From the NCBI GenBank assembly GCA_016203215.1, contig JACQNF010000013.1:1-13833 (forward strand): 13,833 bases of DNA, given 5' to 3'. Below are positions 13,687-13,833 of this stretch, piece by piece. The position numbers were made by a program, and so were the translations under genes. Origin of the DNA: Candidatus Woesearchaeota archaeon. Lineage in GTDB: Archaea > Nanobdellota > Nanobdellia > Woesearchaeales > GW2011-AR9. The first letter of the stretch is position 1; every line of letters starts with the position of its first letter. The notes beneath the pieces were generated by a model that saw only the letters and a program-made list of their open reading frames with translations, had not been told where the DNA came from and made no database searches.

Positions 13687-13695
13687 ATATTTAAA
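13687..13695 (-). promoter_or_regulatory. Candidate TATA box for the disulfide reductase
   Basis: TTTAAATAT on the minus strand would place initiation near 13665, about 28 nt before the ATG. A second box, TATAAATA (13739-13746, minus), is a better sequence match but would give a leader of about 80 nt. I cannot decide between them. Confidence 0.4.
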
Positions 13696-13783
13696 ACATT
13701 CGTTGTTGTGTTTAAAGATATTGATTTTGAGAGAATATTATTTATAGGAACACGCTACAGATGTCATGAAAGTGCGGGAACAT

Positions 13784-13807
13784 GAAAACTGACGGCGATC
13801 AGTTTTC
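13784..13807. repeat. Perfect 9-bp inverted repeat with 6-nt loop
   Basis: GAAAACTGA at 13784-13792 and TCAGTTTTC at 13799-13807 are exact reverse complements around CGGCGA. A smaller palindrome, TTCTG-TT-CAGAA, follows at 13805-13816. The pair sits upstream of the reductase promoter and near the window edge, so it may be an operator, or the 3' end structure of a gene beyond the window. Confidence 0.6.
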
Positions 13808-13833
13808 TGTTCAGAAATGTAATATTCTTTACA

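Noticed and set aside
1..13833. Mobile element, CRISPR array, tRNA or rRNA gene
   Set aside because: I saw no transposase or integrase motifs, no regularly spaced repeats, and no TPsiC-like arm or rRNA signature in any spacer.

Overview
The window is archaeal chromosomal DNA. Archaeal features are the ribosomal gene set (eS4, eL34, eL14 alongside universal proteins), an initiation factor aIF1 and an RNase P protein inside the ribosomal cluster, a Nop5-fibrillarin pair, and TATA boxes preceded by purine-rich BRE-like bases instead of bacterial -35/-10 promoters. Compact Nop5, an N-terminally extended uS14 and a GASHGYT-type fibrillarin loop suggest a DPANN-type lineage (Woesearchaeota-like); this is an inference from remembered family sequences and was not tested.

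Region 1 (1-8926, minus strand) is an S10/spc-type operon read right to left: uL3, uL4, uL23, uL2, uS19, uL22, uS3, uL29, aIF1, RNase P Rpp29, uS17, uL14, uL24, eS4, uL5, uS14. The last gene runs to the left edge. Four gene pairs share 4-nt ATGA stop/start overlaps (uL22/uS3, uS3/uL29, uS17/uL14, uL24/eS4), which suggests translational coupling. uL22 carries a very long low-complexity tail, and uS3 a shorter one.

Region 2 (8927-9341) is a leader of about 415 nt upstream of uL3. It has a strong minus-strand BRE/TATA at 9186-9193 and, downstream of it, two tiny overlapping ORFs. The first ends in CTT TGA, and a +1 shift there would join it to the second, giving a 54-residue product. This is the most curious signal in the window.

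Region 3 (9342-11440): a small zinc-ribbon gene (minus) and the nop5-fibrillarin operon (plus) diverge from one TATATATA promoter. Fibrillarin is followed by two micro-ORFs joined by ATGA overlaps. The first contains a strong TATA box that probably drives eL34.

Region 4 (11441-12036, plus) is an eL34-eL14 pair. Region 5 (12061-13833, minus) has a 46-residue basic protein and a flavin disulfide reductase of the dihydrolipoamide dehydrogenase/mycothione reductase type, with its own Shine-Dalgarno site and TATA box. A perfect 9-bp hairpin lies near the right edge.

Nearly everything serves the translation machinery: ribosomal subunits, start-codon selection, tRNA 5' maturation and guide-RNA 2'-O-methylation. 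The reductase is the one metabolic gene.
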